Assembly (NCBI RefSeq): GCF_016446285.1
Contig: NZ_CP054140.1
Coordinates: 2,399,501 to 2,463,500 of the forward strand
DNA: 64,000 nucleotides
Source of the DNA: Desulfobulbus oligotrophicus
GTDB taxonomy: Bacteria > Desulfobacterota > Desulfobulbia > Desulfobulbales > Desulfobulbaceae
Reading direction: 5' to 3'
Numbering within the stretch: the first letter of the stretch is position 1; each line of letters starts with the position of its first letter. The position numbers were made by a program, and so were the translations under genes. This document shows positions 17,570 through 26,552 of this stretch, piece by piece. Below the pieces are notes generated by a model. The model saw only the letters and a program-made list of their open reading frames with translations. It had not been told where the DNA came from and searched no databases.

Positions 17570-17956
17570 ATGATGAGAGTGGTATTGTTTTTTTCGTTGA
17601 TGATTGCGTGTCTGTTTCCGGCTGGTCCGGCTGCTGCCTATGATGCGGTGTTTAATTTCAGCCACGCGGCTCCGGATACGGTCAAGGAGTTTAAAGTCAA
17701 GTACGGCCCCACAACCGGCGGGCCGTATCCGTACACCGTGGAGTGCGGCAAGCCGCGGCTCCGTAACGACGGGACCTACAATTGCACCGGCAATAATATC
17801 AACCTGGATCCCATGTATGCGGTGGCCTATGCCTACGATGAGGCCGGCGGTGAATCTCCGCCCAGTAATGAGGCCATGTACGATCCACCACCAATAGCCC
17901 CAAAAGAGCTTAAATATACCATCACTGGTACGGTGGTGCTCACCCCTACCGACTGA
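17570..17956 (+). CDS. Secreted Fn3-like small phage protein
   Basis: From the first of two ATGs at 17570 after GAGAGG, about 128 residues. Residues 1-25 form a clear signal peptide ending AAA-YDA. The mature part contains EFKVKYGPTTGGPY and YAVAYAYDEAGGES, characteristic of a fibronectin III-like fold. It lies at the end of the lysis region, so it is likely a lysogenic-conversion or envelope protein rather than a virion part, though this is inference. Confidence 0.5.
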   Translation: MMRVVLFFSLMIACLFPAGPAAAYDAVFNFSHAAPDTVKEFKVKYGPTTGGPYPYTVECGKPRLRNDGTYNCTGNNINLDPMYAVAYAYDEAGGESPPSNEAMYDPPPIAPKELKYTITGTVVLTPTD

Positions 17957-18155
17957 TAATATCCTGGTCGACGGCCGCTGCGGCCCGATAACCCTGGACC
18001 GCTTCCGCCGCTACATGGAGTCTTCGCCACCCTCGATCGAGGCCCGGCGGGCTCTCCTTCTCAACGTCCTGGCCTCGCTTTACCAGTGCCGGATCATCGC
18101 CTGGATGCGCGCCAACCCGGCGAGAGAGGAATATCGTGGCCTCCTGATGCGGTGA
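17955..18155 (+). CDS. Short phage-like reading frame, start uncertain
   Basis: A frame shifted by one from the preceding gene runs from about 17955 to a TGA at 18153-18155 and looks protein-like: LVDGRCGPITLDRFRRYME, then RRALLLNVLASLYQCRIIAWMR. The first ATG is at 18015 (46 residues). No ATG, GTG or TTG lies in frame before that, although the upstream residues also look coding. It may be a small gene using the internal ATG, a frameshifted extension of the preceding gene, or a remnant. Confidence 0.4.
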   Translation, partial: DNILVDGRCGPITLDRFRRYMESSPPSIEARRALLLNVLASLYQCRIIAWMRANPAREEYRGLLMR

Positions 18156-18182
18156 TTTCCACTGTCCGCTGGACAATGGAAT

Positions 18183-18213
18183 AAAAAAAAGCCGGAAGCA
18201 GTAAGCTCCGGCT
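18183..18213 (-). terminator. Intrinsic terminator after tRNA-Pro
   Basis: On the minus strand a 7-bp stem (AGCCGGA/TCCGGCT, 18190-18213) is followed by eight T residues (18183-18190). It lies downstream of the minus-strand tRNA gene and should end its transcript. Confidence 0.75.
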
Positions 18214-18220
18214 TATCCCT

Positions 18221-18240
18221 GGTAAGCATTGGTAAGCATT
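18221..18240. repeat. Tandem 10-bp direct repeat
   Basis: Two perfect adjacent copies of GGTAAGCATT lie between the prophage end and tRNA-Pro. They might mark a recombination junction, but the unit is short and nothing else supports that. Confidence 0.6.
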
Positions 18241-18262
18241 TTATCAAGCAATGTCTTCTAAA

Positions 18263-18340
18263 TGGTCGGGAAGAGAGGATTCGAACCTCCGACCCCAGCG
18301 TCCCGAACGCTGTGCTCTACCAGACTGAGCCACTTCCCGA
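18263..18340 (-). tRNA. tRNA-Pro (anticodon CGG)
   Basis: The minus strand folds as a full cloverleaf: 7-bp acceptor stem TCGGGAA/TTCCCGA, anticodon stem CAGCG/CGCTG with loop TTCGGGA (anticodon CGG, codon CCG), and a TTCGAAT T-loop. The CCA end is encoded (18263-18265). Its 3' end points at the prophage, consistent with use of the tRNA as integration site, but the other attachment half is outside the window. Confidence 0.95.
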
Positions 18341-18518
18341 TCCAGATTTTTTTTTACATCTCTACATAGTGGATAAGTATGTTTTGGAGGCTTCCATTTA
18401 GCATGGTTTTATTGCTCTGTCCAGCCATTTTCATTGAGAGGCAACCCCGAAACACTGGAGCAATACTATGTATTGCTCACTGTGCTCTGCAGCACTTTAA
18501 AGTGTCTCTTCACAATAA

Positions 18519-18545
18519 AAAAAGCTGACGAGCTGCCAGCTTTTT
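18519..18545. terminator. Intrinsic terminator, probably of the HU gene
   Basis: AAAAAGCTG (18519-18527) pairs with CAGCTTTTT (18537-18545), so each strand has a T-tract after the stem. It lies just past the stop of the minus-strand HU gene and could also work on the + strand. Confidence 0.7.
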
Positions 18546-18565
18546 CACCATTTTACAGTTACCTG

Positions 18566-18838
18566 TCAGTTGACGGCATCTGTTAGTTTGCTGCCTGGTT
18601 TAAATTTAGCGATTGTCTTAGCAGGAATCTCAATCGGAGCTCCAGTACGCGGGTTTTTCGCTGTCCGTGCCGCACGCTTGACAGTTGAAAACGTTCCAAA
18701 ACCAATCAAAGTCACTTTGTCGCCTTTGCTCAAAGCGCTTGATACAGCCATCAGCATGCCATTTAATGCTTTTTCTGCTGCGGTTTTACTGATATCCGCT
18801 GCCTCCGCCATGGACTCAACCAATTCCTTCTTATTCAT
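18566..18838 (-). CDS. hup: HU-family DNA-binding protein
   Basis: 90 residues from the ATG at 18838, which has GGAGGGAAGA upstream. A longer upstream frame exists but is not homologous. The sequence begins MNKKELVESMAE and contains the HU signature GFGTFSTVKRAARTAKNPRTGAPI, the beta-arm region that clamps DNA, then PAKTIAKFKPGSKL. It is a dimeric nucleoid protein that bends DNA. A monocistronic arrangement with its own terminator fits a housekeeping role. Confidence 0.95.
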   Translation of the reverse strand: MNKKELVESMAEAADISKTAAEKALNGMLMAVSSALSKGDKVTLIGFGTFSTVKRAARTAKNPRTGAPIEIPAKTIAKFKPGSKLTDAVN

Positions 18839-19011
18839 TCTTCCCTCCAAGAAATTTAAACATCGCCACTGCTTTGCCCGGCAATAACTGCCAGAGCAGC
18901 ATCTGTTGACAACGAACAGAGGAACTAAAATCAAAAAAGGAATCTTTGTCAAAGAAAAAAACATTCCTCTTGTTGGGCGGGTATCGTGCACCAAAAAGAA
19001 TGTCCTTTGAC

Positions 19012-19815
19012 TCAGCCTCTTCCTGCCAGATCAAGAAGCACGGAGTCAACACCGTAGCGTCGGAAAAAATCGAGCACTGCCAAGCGGATGCTTACCTCTG
19101 AAAATGTTGAAAATTCATTGTTTTGAATAGCAATATGCACTGTGTCGTGCCGATGTGGATTGAGATACACCCGACAACCAATAAATCCAAATCGCCGCAG
19201 TCCCTCTTCAAAGAGTGCCACCAATTGCAATCGTTCTTCGTTGATAGACATACCGGTTGGAATCCTGGTTGCCAGGCAAGAGGCAGAAGGCCGATTCCAG
19301 GTTGTCAGATTCAATTGACGGCTCAGCCCCCGGACATCATTTTTATCAAATCCGGATGCAACCAGAGGTGTTTGCACCTGAAGTTCATCAATTGCACGAA
19401 GCCCGGGACGATGACTGTTAAGATCGTCGCAGTTGGTTCCATCCAGCAAATACGAGTATCCACGCTCTTGCATCCGTGTACGAAACAGCTGGTACAACTG
19501 TCTTTTACAATGATAGCAACGGTTATCCGGATTCGTGATAAATGTATCCCATTGCAGGGGGGTAACTTCGACAATATCCAGACAAAGATCCTGCTCACAG
19601 TTATTTTGCACAGCCCACTGCTGTACGTGCTCAATCTCGCCGGGAGTCTGTAACGCCGATCGTGCAAACAGAGCTAGAACATGACGTCCTCCCAGGACAT
19701 CAAGAGCACACTTTAACAATAAAGAGCTGTCGGCTCCTCCGGAAAAGGCCACAGCCACCCTTCCATAACCTTGCAGAATAGACTGCAGTTGTTTCTGTTT
19801 TCTCTTCAGGCTCAC
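19012..19815 (-). CDS. larE: LarE-like ATP-dependent sulfurtransferase (PP-loop)
   Basis: A 267-residue N-type ATP pyrophosphatase: the PP-loop SGGADSS is at residues 25-31, NPDNRCYHCKR carries Cys100 and Cys103, DDLNSHRPGLRA follows, and NRPSASCLATRIP holds Cys180. The last matches the position of the sacrificial cysteine of LarE, which supplies sulfur for the nickel-pincer cofactor. Having three cysteines rather than one would also fit an iron-sulfur type that does not destroy itself. No larA, larB or larC is visible nearby, so its real substrate may differ. The divergent neighbour at 20152 is a polyamine importer. Confidence 0.8.
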   Translation of the reverse strand: MSLKRKQKQLQSILQGYGRVAVAFSGGADSSLLLKCALDVLGGRHVLALFARSALQTPGEIEHVQQWAVQNNCEQDLCLDIVEVTPLQWDTFITNPDNRCYHCKRQLYQLFRTRMQERGYSYLLDGTNCDDLNSHRPGLRAIDELQVQTPLVASGFDKNDVRGLSRQLNLTTWNRPSASCLATRIPTGMSINEERLQLVALFEEGLRRFGFIGCRVYLNPHRHDTVHIAIQNNEFSTFSEVSIRLAVLDFFRRYGVDSVLLDLAGRG

Positions 19816-20151
19816 CTGACCACCTCCTTGAATTTTCTGAATGCCGGGAAGCAGGTGCCTCTACCTATATCATTGACATTAACTGCAACCTTTCAATGTT
19901 TAAATAATCGAATTAAAGAACACCGCATGAGGGCTGGAAGCAGCCGGAAAACCACACCTCATGGAGGTACACAACAAATGTGATTTGGACTGTTTAGTAA
20001 GCCTTTTGGGGTGCATATATTTCACATCTTTTTTACTTTTTCCAATTGCTGGACATGTTTTGTTCATTATAGTAAGACGCCACACCGTCAGACAGGCATC
20101 AATGAAGCCGAACAACATCTGCCCATGGACGCAGTAAAGAGGTAACGACAG
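19816..20151. other. Intergenic region between divergent larE and potA
   Basis: These 336 bp separate divergently transcribed genes and must hold both promoters. I see an AT-rich stretch around 19870-19920 with a TTGACA-like box, but no convincing -35/-10 pair, riboswitch or RNA gene. Confidence 0.4.
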
Positions 20152-21273
20152 TTGACAGACAAAACGGTAGTTGAATTGCGCCGAGTATCAAAGGCTTACG
20201 GTGACGATCATGCATTGGTTGATATCTCATTGACCGTGGCTGATGGTGAATTTCTTTCTCTCCTTGGTCCTTCAGGCTGCGGAAAAACCACTTTACTGCG
20301 TTTGATCGGCGGATTTGAGCAGTGCACTGCCGGTACTCTGCTCCTTGACGGTATGGCTGTTGAAGGAACGCCTCCGGAAAAACGGGCAGTCAACACGGTT
20401 TTCCAGAACTACGCCCTGTTCCCGCACATGACAGTGTTTGACAACGTTGCCTTTGGCCTGCGCATGGCCAAAAAACCAGACGATGAAATTGTCGCTGCAG
20501 TTGCTCAGGTGCTGCATCTTGTCCAGCTGTCCGGGATGGAGCGGCGAAAACCATCGGAACTCTCCGGAGGGCAGCAACAACGAGTTGCCATTGCCCGGGC
20601 TGTTGTCAATAAACCTCGAGTCCTCCTTTTGGACGAACCGCTCTCTGCTCTTGATCATCGCCTGCGCAAGCAGATGCAAAAGGAGTTAAAACAACTGCAG
20701 CGTACCCTGGGGATCACCTTTATCTTTGTAACCCACGATCAGGATGAGGCCTTTGCCATATCGGACCGGGTTGTGGTCATGCAGAATGGGAGAATTGAGC
20801 AAATCGGCACCCCCATGGAGATTTACGAAGAGCCGGTCAACCTTTACGTTGCAAGATTTGTCGGTGACATCAACGTATTAGACGGTATCATTCAAGGAAG
20901 AATTGATCAGAACTCCTATCGGGCACTTGTGGAAGGAGCCTCTGTGCGTCTACGTAGCCATCGATCGTTCGTTCCCAATCAACCGGTGCATATCTTATTG
21001 CGCCCGGAGGACTTTCGAATGGAGCTGGAACAGGATGTCAGTGACTCACAGGAGTTGATTGCCAAATTCCAGCAGGCACGACTGAAAGGTATAGTTCGTC
21101 GCCTTTTTTATCATGGCGCCACGTATACTGTTGAAGTTGACCTTGCAAGTGGTTCCCAGGTACAGATCACTGAATTTTTTGATGAGGACAGCGATGATCT
21201 GAGTTTTCAATCAGGTGATGTGGTAACACTCGGCTGGCATGAAGGCTGGGAGGTTGTTCTACCCCATGAATGA
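20152..21273 (+). CDS. potA: Polyamine ABC transporter ATPase
   Basis: 373 residues from a TTG start preceded by AAAGAGGTAACGACAG. Walker A is GPSGCGKTT (residues 42-50), the signature is [15 protein letters not shown], and Walker B is LLLDEPLSALD followed by the H-loop THDQDEAF. A C-terminal TOBE-like regulatory domain begins near residue 270. It energises uptake of spermidine/putrescine with PotB, PotC and PotD encoded downstream in overlapping order, the standard potABCD layout. Confidence 0.95.
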   Translation: MTDKTVVELRRVSKAYGDDHALVDISLTVADGEFLSLLGPSGCGKTTLLRLIGGFEQCTAGTLLLDGMAVEGTPPEKRAVNTVFQNYALFPHMTVFDNVAFGLRMAKKPDDEIVAAVAQVLHLVQLSGMERRKPSELSGGQQQRVAIARAVVNKPRVLLLDEPLSALDHRLRKQMQKELKQLQRTLGITFIFVTHDQDEAFAISDRVVVMQNGRIEQIGTPMEIYEEPVNLYVARFVGDINVLDGIIQGRIDQNSYRALVEGASVRLRSHRSFVPNQPVHILLRPEDFRMELEQDVSDSQELIAKFQQARLKGIVRRLFYHGATYTVEVDLASGSQVQITEFFDEDSDDLSFQSGDVVTLGWHEGWEVVLPHE

Positions 21274-22120
21274 GAGTCTCTTTTTTCGCCGGTTATTAAT
21301 TGGCACCACCTGGACCTGGGTTCTCCTGCTGGCCCTTGTTCCCTATATTATCCTTCTTGGAGCCAGCTGGTTGCAACCGGGAACCGACACGCTGGTGTTG
21401 CCGACGCTGACAAAAGAAAATTACAGCCATCTGTTATCCTCAACGGCTTTCACCATAACCGCTGAATCTGTTCTGTTGGCTGCATGTACCGCTGTTCTTT
21501 GTCTGGCGATCGGTTATCCTTTTGCAGCCATCCTGGCCAATGCCCCTGCAAAACGGCAGCCATTGCTCCTGCTGCTGGTCATGATTCCTTTTTGGACCAA
21601 CTCACTGATCCGCACCTATGCACTGGTCATGCTGCTCAAAGCGGATGGCCTGATCAACGCAGCCCTCATCCGCACAGGCCTGATAACCGAGCCTCTGCAG
21701 CTCATGTACACTCCCTTTGCCGTGTTCATTGGGCTGGTTTACACACTGCTGCCCTTTATGATTCTTCCTCTTTATGCGGCGCTGAAAGCTGTTGATCCCA
21801 AACTGCTTGAAGCTGGACGGGATCTTGGTGCCAGCTGGCTGCAAAATTTTTTAAAAATCACAATCCCCCTGACCATGCCCGGCATTATCGCTGGTACAAT
21901 GCTGGTTTTCCTGCCGGCACTCGGTATGTTTTATGTTTCAGATATTCTCGGCGGTGCCAGAACCATGCTCCTTGGCAACTATATCCGTGACCAGTTTTTA
22001 GTCTTCCGCAACATTCCAATGGGCTCGGCAGCCAGTATCACCATGACCTTGGCCATGGGTCTACTTTTACTGCTGTACTACTTAGCCACCCGACGCTCCG
22101 GTGAGAAGGTGATGCAATGA
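21266..22120 (+). CDS. potB: Polyamine ABC transporter permease PotB
   Basis: The likely start is the ATG at 21266, which overlaps the potA stop by 8 bp and gives 284 residues. An alternative start at 21239 would add 9 residues. About six transmembrane helices surround the permease EAA-type loop EAGRDLGASWLQNFLKITIPLTMPGI, which docks with the ATPase. The end overlaps potC by ATGA. Confidence 0.93.
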   Translation: MNESLFFRRLLIGTTWTWVLLLALVPYIILLGASWLQPGTDTLVLPTLTKENYSHLLSSTAFTITAESVLLAACTAVLCLAIGYPFAAILANAPAKRQPLLLLLVMIPFWTNSLIRTYALVMLLKADGLINAALIRTGLITEPLQLMYTPFAVFIGLVYTLLPFMILPLYAALKAVDPKLLEAGRDLGASWLQNFLKITIPLTMPGIIAGTMLVFLPALGMFYVSDILGGARTMLLGNYIRDQFLVFRNIPMGSAASITMTLAMGLLLLLYYLATRRSGEKVMQ

Positions 22121-22884
22121 GAAGATGTGTGCAATGGGGTTATGCCGGCAGTGTTTACCTGTTCTTGTACCTGCCACTTGCTATTGTTGCTGTTTTCTCC
22201 CTGAACAATTCCAGATATTCGCTGGCATGGAAAGGTTTCACCTTTGACTGGTATGTTAAACTGTGGAATAATACTGATCTTATGACCGCAGCTCTTCATT
22301 CGCTGGTCATTGCCGCCAGTGCCGCTACTCTGTCCACGTTACTTGGAACAGGGGCTGCCTTTATTCTCCACCACTATCGCTTCACCGGTCGTCGTGCACT
22401 GTTTGGTGTGCTTTTTGTCATGATGATGTCGCCTGATATCGTGATTGCCATTTCACTCTTATTGTTTTTTTTAGCCCTGTTCCTGCCGCTGGGGTTCATT
22501 ACCCTTCTCATCGCACATACTGCCCTCTGTGTCCCCTTTGTTGCCATTACTGTTTATTCGCGTTTTCACGGTTTCCCCACCGACATCGTTGATGCGGCCC
22601 GAGACCTCGGTGCCAACGAATACCGGGTGTTCCGGCAGATTGTTCTTCCCCTTGCCGCCCCTGCAGTTATTGCCGGCTGGTTGCTCAGCTTCACCCTGTC
22701 TCTTGACGATGTCATTATCAGTTTCTTTACGACCGGCCCGGATTATGAAGTTTTACCGCTACGTATCTACTCCATGGTGCGCCTTGGCATTAAACCCGAT
22801 GTTAATGCACTGTGCGTGGTGCTGATGATCATCACGGCAACCGCATTGGTTCTTACCCGAAAATTACTCAAGGAAAAAACATGA
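22117..22884 (+). CDS. potC: Polyamine ABC transporter permease PotC
   Basis: 255 residues with six predicted membrane helices. The EAA loop DAARDLGANEYRVFRQIVLPLAAPA is present, as is the conserved TLSLDDVIISFFTTGP segment of PotC-type permeases. It is coupled to potB by a 4-bp overlap and to potD by another. Confidence 0.95.
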   Translation: MRRCVQWGYAGSVYLFLYLPLAIVAVFSLNNSRYSLAWKGFTFDWYVKLWNNTDLMTAALHSLVIAASAATLSTLLGTGAAFILHHYRFTGRRALFGVLFVMMMSPDIVIAISLLLFFLALFLPLGFITLLIAHTALCVPFVAITVYSRFHGFPTDIVDAARDLGANEYRVFRQIVLPLAAPAVIAGWLLSFTLSLDDVIISFFTTGPDYEVLPLRIYSMVRLGIKPDVNALCVVLMIITATALVLTRKLLKEKT

Positions 22885-23924
22885 AAACGTTTCTTACTTC
22901 GGCATGCCTGATTCTTTTCATGCTCATGGCAGCTGTTTCCACCAGTTTGAGTGCAGATAAAGTGCTGAACCTTTTTATCTGGTCTGAGTACATGCCCGAT
23001 GAGGTGCTGGCAGACTTTACCAGGGAAACCGGTATCCGTGTCAACATTGCCACCTATGACAGCAACGAGGCAATGTATGCCAAAATCAAGCTGGTGGGAA
23101 AAGGGTATGACCTCATTGTCCCGTCCTCAGATTATGTTGGTCTGATGCGACGTCAAGGTATGCTCAACCCGATCGATGTCGATAAAATCAGCAACTTTCA
23201 GTTCATTGCCCCTCAGTTTGTCAACCAGTCTTTTGATCCGGGCAACAAGTATTCAATCCCTTACATGTGGGGTTCAACAGCCCTGGCAATCAACACCGCC
23301 CTACTTCCTGCTCAAACAGTTCAAAAACTGGCAGACCTCTGGAAACCTGAATTAAAAGGCAGGCTGCTCCTGCCCAATGACCCTCGCGAAGTGATTGGAA
23401 TTGGCCTTAAAACACTTGGCTATTCCATCAATGAAAGAGATCCGGAGCACTTGCAACAGGCCTTTGAAAAACTCAGATTACTGAAGCCGTCGATTCGAGT
23501 CTTTGATTCGGATTCCCCGAAACAGGCAATTTTATCCGGTGAGGTTGCGGCGGGAGTGATGTGGAATGGCGAAGCGTTCATTGCCAACAAAGAAAACAGT
23601 ATGATTTTATATACGTATCCAGCAGAAGGGTTCAGCCTCTGGCTCGATAGTTTTTGTATACCTAAAGGGGCAGTCAATATTGACGCTGCACACCGTTTTA
23701 TCGACTATATTCTTCAGCCGAAGGTCGCCGCTTTTTTAAGCCGGTCCATCGGTTACTCTTCGCCAAACGCCAAAGTCTCTGAACACCTGCCCGAAGAGAT
23801 GATGAATAATCCTATTGTGTATCCCCCTGCCGAAGATTCCGCTCGCGGTGAATTCCTCGACAGTCTTGATGAAAAGACGATGAAACTGTACGAACAGTAC
23901 TGGATACAGATCAAAAGCAAGTAG
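22881..23924 (+). CDS. potD: Polyamine-binding periplasmic protein
   Basis: The ATG at 22881 overlaps the potC stop, gives 347 residues and puts a clear signal peptide first (residues 1-23, ending SLSA). The mature protein starts DKVLNLFIWSEYMPDEVLADF, a typical PotD/PotF opening, and contains NIATYDSNEAMYAKIKL and YSIPYMWGSTALAIN lining the binding cleft. It delivers spermidine or putrescine to PotBC. A frame starting further upstream is not used here because it would lose the signal peptide. Confidence 0.95.
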   Translation: MKTFLTSACLILFMLMAAVSTSLSADKVLNLFIWSEYMPDEVLADFTRETGIRVNIATYDSNEAMYAKIKLVGKGYDLIVPSSDYVGLMRRQGMLNPIDVDKISNFQFIAPQFVNQSFDPGNKYSIPYMWGSTALAINTALLPAQTVQKLADLWKPELKGRLLLPNDPREVIGIGLKTLGYSINERDPEHLQQAFEKLRLLKPSIRVFDSDSPKQAILSGEVAAGVMWNGEAFIANKENSMILYTYPAEGFSLWLDSFCIPKGAVNIDAAHRFIDYILQPKVAAFLSRSIGYSSPNAKVSEHLPEEMMNNPIVYPPAEDSARGEFLDSLDEKTMKLYEQYWIQIKSK

Positions 23925-23966
23925 CCGTCCTCTTTACGGATGTGCAGCAGAACGCCGGGAGGACGG
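23925..23966 (+). terminator. Terminator-like hairpin after potD
   Basis: CCGTCCTC (23925-23932) pairs perfectly with GAGGACGG (23959-23966) right after the potD stop. The T-tract is weak (TTCGTT), so termination may be partial. Confidence 0.5.
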
Positions 23967-24035
23967 TTCGTTCAGACGGCGTTTTGCACAGAGATGAACG
24001 ATCTGCCAATTCTCTGCAAAGACAGCTTGAAATAT

Positions 24036-25256
24036 TTAATCATGGATAGTGTCCGGCTGTTCAGAGGGCTCTCCTGTCGGTTGAGAACCGATTTGAGCAA
24101 CAGTCCATCGCAATCGTTGCAGACAAAATATAGCACCGAATACCATGACAATCAGGCTGCCCAGAAAAACCCTCCAGCCGAAATGCTCGTAGAATACCCC
24201 CGGGGCAAATGAACCTATGGTCCCCCCAAGATAATAAAAGGAGATATAAACACCGTTGGCTATCCCCTTTTTGCTTTTAGCCAACGTGTTGATATAACCT
24301 GAAAGCAGGGAATGGGCCATGAACATGCCGGTACAAAAGACAAACATGGCAATAAACATGGTGCGGTGATCCGGCAACATAAACCCGAGTATGCCGAAGA
24401 TATACAAAAAAAGCCCGCTCATGGCCACCTTGGTTTCCGAACCAAACAGTCTGATCAGCCAACGGACATTAAGCGAAACCAGTATACCCATCACATAACC
24501 GAAGTACATGAAGCCGATACCTGTTTCACGAAAGGAGGGATTGATCGCCTTTAACTGAAAAGGCAAAAAGTTGAGTAACCCGGCAAAGACAAAAAAGACT
24601 GAAAAAATTGTGCAGTACAACCAGAAAAATTGAGGCTGCCGGACCAACGCAATGACCTCGGCCCCTGAAGGACGGCTGTACTCTAAGTTAGCGTCTTTCT
24701 CCAGGGTACGAAGAAGAAAAAAACTCCACAGCAAGAGCACGCCCAGCAAAAAAAAGAAAAAACGCCAGCCAAACAGATCAGTGAACAGTCCGGACAGGAA
24801 GCGACCGAGAAATCCTCCTAAAATAGTCGCCGCAATGTAGCGGGCAATTGCAGCCTGTACATCTTCACGACTGGCGGTAAACGATATGTAGCTGACCAAT
24901 GAGGTGAGAATGGCCGGTATGGCCAATCCCTGCAGTCCTCGAAGGGCAAGTAAGACAAAATAATTATTGGTCAGACTGAACACCAGTTCAAGGACACCGA
25001 GGAAAAGGACCGCAGTTCTCACGATCAGTCTGGCCGATAACCTCTCCAGCAGAACACCGTAGAACATGGGAGCAAAACCCAACGGCAGCATCATTAAGGT
25101 TGTGAACAGGATGGCCTGAAAGGAAGTCAGCGAAAATTCGTGTTGAAAAACCGGCTGAATCGGTTGAGCCGCATACAGTGAACAGAAGGTGATGACTGTA
25201 CAGAAATAGATTTTGCTCAAGGTGCCATGTGAATGAAGGGGGGTATGAATCGACAC
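24036..25256 (-). CDS. MFS transporter (YnfM-like)
   Basis: 406 residues with about 12 transmembrane helices. The pattern SLYAAQPIQPVFQHEFSLTSFQA and the GFAPMFYGVLLERLSARLIVR loop match YnfM-type major facilitator efflux carriers. The central loop near residue 195 separates two six-helix halves. The substrate is unknown. It faces the potD gene tail-to-tail, with only 111 bp between them. Confidence 0.8.
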   Translation of the reverse strand: MSIHTPLHSHGTLSKIYFCTVITFCSLYAAQPIQPVFQHEFSLTSFQAILFTTLMMLPLGFAPMFYGVLLERLSARLIVRTAVLFLGVLELVFSLTNNYFVLLALRGLQGLAIPAILTSLVSYISFTASREDVQAAIARYIAATILGGFLGRFLSGLFTDLFGWRFFFFLLGVLLLWSFFLLRTLEKDANLEYSRPSGAEVIALVRQPQFFWLYCTIFSVFFVFAGLLNFLPFQLKAINPSFRETGIGFMYFGYVMGILVSLNVRWLIRLFGSETKVAMSGLFLYIFGILGFMLPDHRTMFIAMFVFCTGMFMAHSLLSGYINTLAKSKKGIANGVYISFYYLGGTIGSFAPGVFYEHFGWRVFLGSLIVMVFGAIFCLQRLRWTVAQIGSQPTGEPSEQPDTIHD

Positions 25257-25324
25257 TATTGATTCCTGAAAAGTGGAGATTTTAAAAGTTGTACAGATTC
25301 ACCTTGTGTCTGATACCGCTCTTA

Positions 25325-26221
25325 TCAAGAACGAACAACACGGTCAATGGACACCACCCGAAAGACCTGCAGGAGAGTGCAGCTGATAAGAAGAGCTGCT
25401 GTGAAACGAACACCTATTATAACCCAATAGTTGGCACCAAAAAGAACAAAGAGCAACACATCTTCAACAAGTGAATGGCAAATCATCAGAAAAGTGCTGA
25501 TAAAAAAAATGTCCTTGCGACTCAGAGTCCCCTGAGTGGTTTCACGAATCAAAATACCGGCGCCGTAGGTAATGCCCAGCAGTTGACCAACGATAATGGA
25601 AAAGGAGGTGTTCACTTTGGCCAGACGCTGTTGCACCCATGAACTTGCTTTCACTGCATCCATAACGACAATGATGACGCTGATCAGTACTATGATCTTG
25701 CATGACAGCACAAAAGCACTACTCGCCGAATGTACAAGCATCTGCTGAAACGAATCATGATACGGCAGTGTAATCGTCTGAGCCTGTTCTCCTGTTTTAA
25801 AAAAAGAGGTCGGCATCCATAACACCGGCAGAACCGTTACACAGGCCCCCACTCCCCTGAGAATAATGGAGTAGCCATAAGATATACCCAGCTTGGCCAT
25901 GATGGCAGATTCGACAATCATCGAATGACACACACCAAGAAACACGGCAAGCACTGTCCATTGATAGGGTGTCAGTTCAAGGGGTGCAGCAAAGGCAATT
26001 CCTGCATAAATATTGAGCAAAACACCGCTGATCAGGGCCATTGCCGCTTCTCCCGGCAAATCGAGCAGTTTGGTGACCGGTGTAAACAAAAAGGCAAGAG
26101 GCGTGAGGGTACCGGTATACAGAAGAATATCAGCAAGGATGTGCAACGGTACAACAAATTTTAAAATCAATAAAGCGCTTGTTCTTGCAGATTTAAGACT
26201 GTTTTTCACATTGATATACAT
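25325..26221 (-). CDS. Gate-domain (nucleoside-recognition-like) membrane protein
   Basis: 298 residues with 7-8 hydrophobic segments. Two repeats of the Gate motif are visible: PGEAAMALISGVLLNIYAG in the first half and the more diverged GQLLGITYGAGILI in the second. The FLGVCHSMIVESA and FLMICHSLVEDVL segments are matching halves with buried charged residues. Similar proteins (SpmA/FeoB-gate type) act in membrane transport, but the substrate is unknown. The 68-bp gap from the MFS gene suggests co-transcription. Confidence 0.65.
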   Translation of the reverse strand: MYINVKNSLKSARTSALLILKFVVPLHILADILLYTGTLTPLAFLFTPVTKLLDLPGEAAMALISGVLLNIYAGIAFAAPLELTPYQWTVLAVFLGVCHSMIVESAIMAKLGISYGYSIILRGVGACVTVLPVLWMPTSFFKTGEQAQTITLPYHDSFQQMLVHSASSAFVLSCKIIVLISVIIVVMDAVKASSWVQQRLAKVNTSFSIIVGQLLGITYGAGILIRETTQGTLSRKDIFFISTFLMICHSLVEDVLLFVLFGANYWVIIGVRFTAALLISCTLLQVFRVVSIDRVVRS

Positions 26222-26552
26222 GAGTCCACCATGACTGGTGCGAAGTGCAGTGTATGGTCAATGCTCAAAAGCCACACACTGCCCAACGGAAAAGTTACTG
26301 TCTGTCGACAGGTAAGGTACAACTTTGTCAACAATCAGTGCAGTACCCTTTATTTTCATCATACGACAACACCTTCCTGCAGAGCCGCACGGACAGCATG
26401 CGAATACTTCAATCGCAGATCACAGTCGGCCGTTCATTGCCAACTCGAAAATAAATCCTTAAAATGTACACGGTCTGTTTCCACCCTTTTGGACGTACGC
26501 GCTACGTTCACTGACGCTCACGACAAGCTCTTCACCTTACAGGATTGGATCT
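26222..26552. other. Intergenic region, promoters expected
   Basis: These 331 bp lie between the divergent Gate-protein and DUF6600 genes. Short frames inside it do not look like proteins. The stretch CTGACGCTCACGACAAG just before the downstream gene has no clear function. No RNA gene or repeat was seen. Confidence 0.4.

Noticed and set aside
19921-19934. 14-bp match CACCGCATGAGGGC to 43341-43354
   Set aside because: Flanks are unrelated and no third copy was found; 14 bp in 64 kb can be chance.
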